64,000 nt of DNA, taken from NCBI GenBank assembly GCA_940671915.1, contig CALNVZ010003434.1, positions 10,987,339-11,051,338 of the forward strand, written 5' to 3'. Position 1 is the stretch's first letter; each line of letters opens with the position of its first letter. Made by a program: the position numbers and the translations under genes. This stretch comes from Paracentrotus lividus (taxonomy: Eukaryota; Echinodermata; Echinoidea; Camarodonta; Echinidae). The notes below the pieces were generated by a model, which was given only the letters and a program-made list of their open reading frames with translations, was not told the DNA's origin and did not search any database. Shown one piece after another: positions 61,313 through 64,000 of this stretch.

Positions 61313-61340
61313 ACACACACCCACACACACACACACACAT
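61273..61340. repeat. CA dinucleotide microsatellite
   Basis: About 68 bp of ACACAC with two interruptions (TC, CC). The Cys/Val minus-strand frame is its translation. Confidence 0.95.
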
Positions 61341-61344
61341 ACAA

Positions 61345-62630
61345 TTACACCAGTGTTTCACCTTTAAAAGCAGAGACAAGTATAGGAAATAACGCATCCC
61401 TGCTCAAACTTAAGTTTTCATAGCGGATGGATTTTTAAAGAAGTTTACCCCCCGGGATTCAGGCAAAGTTCAGAATTTGAAAAGTAAGAATTCAAAGGAA
61501 TTCTAATTATTTATCAGCATCTTCGAGGGGCCATTCTTCGAAAAACCTACAATGCAATGTAAGTAGGAAGCGCTAGGAGGGCATAAGGGGTAAATAAAGG
61601 TACAGATTTTAACGCCTAATATTTATTTACTACCTTAAGACATGGCTTAAGAGGTGGGGTGGAAATGTGCAAGGAACAAATAAAGATTCACAAGATAGAA
61701 GGCGGGTGGTAGAATTGAGGGTAAGGCTGAGATGAGGAGAAAGTGTCCTCCAAATAATACGATTTCTAATCCCTAACACAAATATAAGAAAACTAGGCTT
61801 ATTGGGTGTGGTTTGCTGGATACCTACTTGATCTGAGTTCAATAATTTACTGAATGGAAATGAAATAGCCGAAATAGCACAAAGAAAACATATCAGAATC
61901 AGTATCTGTGTCTCGGGACATCTTATTATAACGTCCCAATTGGATGACAGTTTTACACGGGGCCCTTGGCATTAATAAGTATCACACATCAATTTGGAAA
62001 TAAGACTTAATTGATCGTTTAGTCACTTTTCACATTTTATTATTGAACAATCCCAATATTTTCTTGACAATTTTTCTGCTACGAAGTAAAGATCATGTAG
62101 AATATTTTCGAACTTATCTTATATAGTTGTGAATATCCTTGCCTAATTCTCAGAAGATGATAACAGCATGTTTTCGTAAGGCTTGCCCTCAACTCGATAG
62201 GGTTTCTATTCATTGTGATTTTTTAATCCACAGTTAATGATCCAAAATCCATCTTAACGTAATCCTCCAAGGTGAGAGTGATTAGGATATAGCCTAAATA
62301 TACCTGCGCTAACAACACATAACTATTACTGGTAAAATATGTTACTGTACACCTACTTTATAAATTGGCGATTAAGTATAAATATTATTCATACATTTCT
62401 TTCTTGAAATATATTTAAACAGAATAAAAGGATGAGTCGTCGGAATCGTTTTAATCTCCACCCGTGTCACACAGCGTCGCTAGGAAGTTGGAACATAAAA
62501 TGTCATATCTAAACGAGAAATCAAAGTAACCCCTAAGCGAGATAGAATGAAATGAATAAAAAGTTATTTAAAAAAAACATGAAACAAACAAGACTATTCA
62601 ACGTAAAGGAATTTTTTACGCCGTTGGGAT
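61345..62630. other. Gene-free AT-rich stretch
   Basis: I see no coding exon, RNA gene or complete mobile element. Confidence 0.35.
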
Positions 62631-62636
62631 GTTAAA

Positions 62637-63113
62637 TAGACAATTAATTTATTCATTTGTCTCCAACGGTAGAAACCATGCAAAATTGGTAGAAACAACA
62701 CGCAACTGCTGTGTGATAAATATTGGAACCAACAGCTATGAAAAAAAATCATAGGCTGCCCGGGCGGGATTCGAACCCACGACCTGTGGATTGCTAGACC
62801 ACCGTCATAACCGCTAAGACCACCGAGTGCCCGTAGCGCCCGTAGCGATCAAGGTAAAAAAAAATCTTTTACGTTTGATGTTCATGTATATGGGATAGTA
62901 TGAACCTTGTTCGCTACGGGAACTCATGGTGGTCTAGCGGTTATGACGGTGGTCTAGCAATCCACAGGTCGTGGGTAGAATCCCCGCCGGGCAGCATATG
63001 ATTTTTTTTTCATAGCTGTCTGGTTCCAATATTTATCACACAGCAGTTGCGTGTGTCTCTACCAATTTGCATGGTTTCCTACCGTCGAGACAAATGAATA
63101 AATTAATTGTCTA
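62637..63113. mobile_element. Palindromic pair of tRNA-derived SINE-like units
   Basis: Two arms of about 215 bp (62637-62854 and 62905-63113) are inverted copies with roughly 93 percent identity, separated by 50 bp. Each arm has a tRNA-like head, read outward from the centre: TGGTCTAGCGGTTATGACG (box-A region), GGTGGTCTAGCAATCCAC (anticodon-arm-like, loop CTAGCAA), then GTGGGTTCGAATCCCGC (T arm). The head is followed by a body ending in GACAATTAATTTATTC. In the left arm the head is on the minus strand with an intact box B (62766-62777). In the right arm the box is mutated (GGGTAGAATCCC). No acceptor-stem pairing exists, so these are not tRNA genes. Confidence 0.85.
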
Positions 63114-63613
63114 AGACTATTGAAGTTTGTAAGTTTTTATAGTATTTGTTAAATATTATTTTTTATTATTACTATATTTTATCAACATATAGCATAATAT
63201 CACTCCGCATGGCAAAATTAATCAATGTCTGTAAAACCTGCACTCAACCCATATTCTTGTATGCACATAGATGTAAACTTCCTCTTGTTGGCATGGCAAT
63301 GCCCCGGAGTCAGTTCATTCATATTGATCGTAGCTAGAAACCGCGTGTGTGGATAATTTACGATCGCCTGCAAATTAATTACGGCATAAGGTCATCCAAC
63401 AATGAGCTGTAGATATGTTTAAATACATTTCTAGACTACGGTGAACTTGCATGATATTACCCTACATCTTTCTTGTAGCCTAATGTCCATAAAGCGCGCA
63501 CTTGAGCATACATCTACAACTTTATTTTCTGTGAACAAAATATACGGACTTAAATCCTGTGATATTTTGTGCATGTGATCTTCTAATAAAAGGGAAACCA
63601 AGCAATATGTAAT

Positions 63614-63770
63614 CAGGGGCCAGGAGCGTTTTTGAAAGTGAGGGATGAGCCGAAAGTGGGGCTGAAAAGGCTAAAAAATCACAATCTATGGTCATTTTTT
63701 CGTTTGTGTACATGGTTGCTGAAAAAGTGGGAAGGGGGGGGAGCCCCCCCCCCCCGGCTCCGCGGCCCTG
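63614..63770. mobile_element. MITE with 5-bp target duplication GTAAT
   Basis: Left end CAGGGGCCAGGAGCG; right end, reversed, CAGGGCCGCGGAGCC. GTAAT lies directly outside both (63609-63613, 63771-63775). 157 bp, with G and C runs before the right arm. Non-coding. Confidence 0.8.
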
Positions 63771-64000
63771 GTAATGATTATGCATCGAACGAATAGGCCA
63801 AAACCCCTGCTGTTGGAGGCAATATTGGTAAAAGTTCTAATGGTTTTCTGGAGGGGGGGGGGTCCTCAGGGCTACAGCCCGTAAACGTAAATCTCTATAA
63901 TGCTATTATAGTACTATTATGTTATTTAGAATGTTATTGAAATAACAAAATGGAAATATGTTTCAAATCGGTATTAAACATTGTGAGGGCAATCACATGC

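Noticed and set aside
62700..63000. tRNA gene candidates in the 62.6-63.1 kb palindrome
   Set aside because: Box-A and box-B regions are present, but there is no acceptor-stem pairing and a body and tail follow, so they are SINE-like.

Overview
This window looks like chromosomal DNA of an animal, most likely a marine invertebrate deuterostome. A sea urchin or other echinoderm is my best guess, by inference only. The evidence is AT-rich DNA, short coding exons with GT..AG introns, a cilium-specific gene, CR1/L2-like LINE fragments, tRNA-derived SINEs and many small inverted-repeat DNA transposons. No bacterial operon, CRISPR array, rRNA gene or intact tRNA gene was seen.

Three protein genes can be supported. 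(1) The minus strand from 13861 down to 4207 carries the first twelve coding exons (649 residues, every splice phase consistent) of CFAP251/WDR66, a WD-repeat protein of the axonemal calmodulin- and spoke-associated complex. The last roughly 40 percent of the protein is not found and should lie beyond base 1. A decayed second copy of part of exon 12 sits just downstream. (2) An intronless plus-strand gene at 36630-37628 encodes a 332-residue FAM43-like PTB-domain protein. (3) A second intronless plus-strand coding region at 53950-55593 encodes a 547-residue PTB protein. It has a long Ser-Pro-rich tail and a C-terminal motif of the PP1-docking (RVxF) type. The two PTB genes lie about 16 kb apart in the same orientation and look like old paralogues.

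The rest is intergenic or intronic DNA dominated by mobile-element remains. Bases 1-4.2 kb hold transposon ends and CpG-core repeats. Bases 14-16.6 kb, upstream of CFAP251, hold a pair of inverted modules built from the palindrome TGTCCGGACA, around a 0.6 kb polypurine tract. Bases 18-23.4 kb are a dense cluster: a TA-flanked element with inverted tRNA-like segments, a 1.45 kb CAG..CTG element, a SINE, and a GTGTTAA-rich element with a nested TTAA-flanked MITE. Bases 26.9-35.5 kb hold a foldback, MITEs, a SINE head and a truncated LINE. Bases 37.7-52.9 kb hold further MITEs, LINE tails and a 62-bp tandem array. Bases 56.9-64 kb hold a tandem/palindrome element, microsatellites, a palindromic pair of SINEs and one more MITE with a 5-bp duplication.

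Long stretches (about 29-33 kb, 38.5-41.5 kb, 43-46 kb, 55.6-56.9 kb, 58.6-62.6 kb) show no supported gene. Most open frames there are low-complexity or chance. Exons of about 100 bp or less and non-coding RNA genes could be missed by eye.
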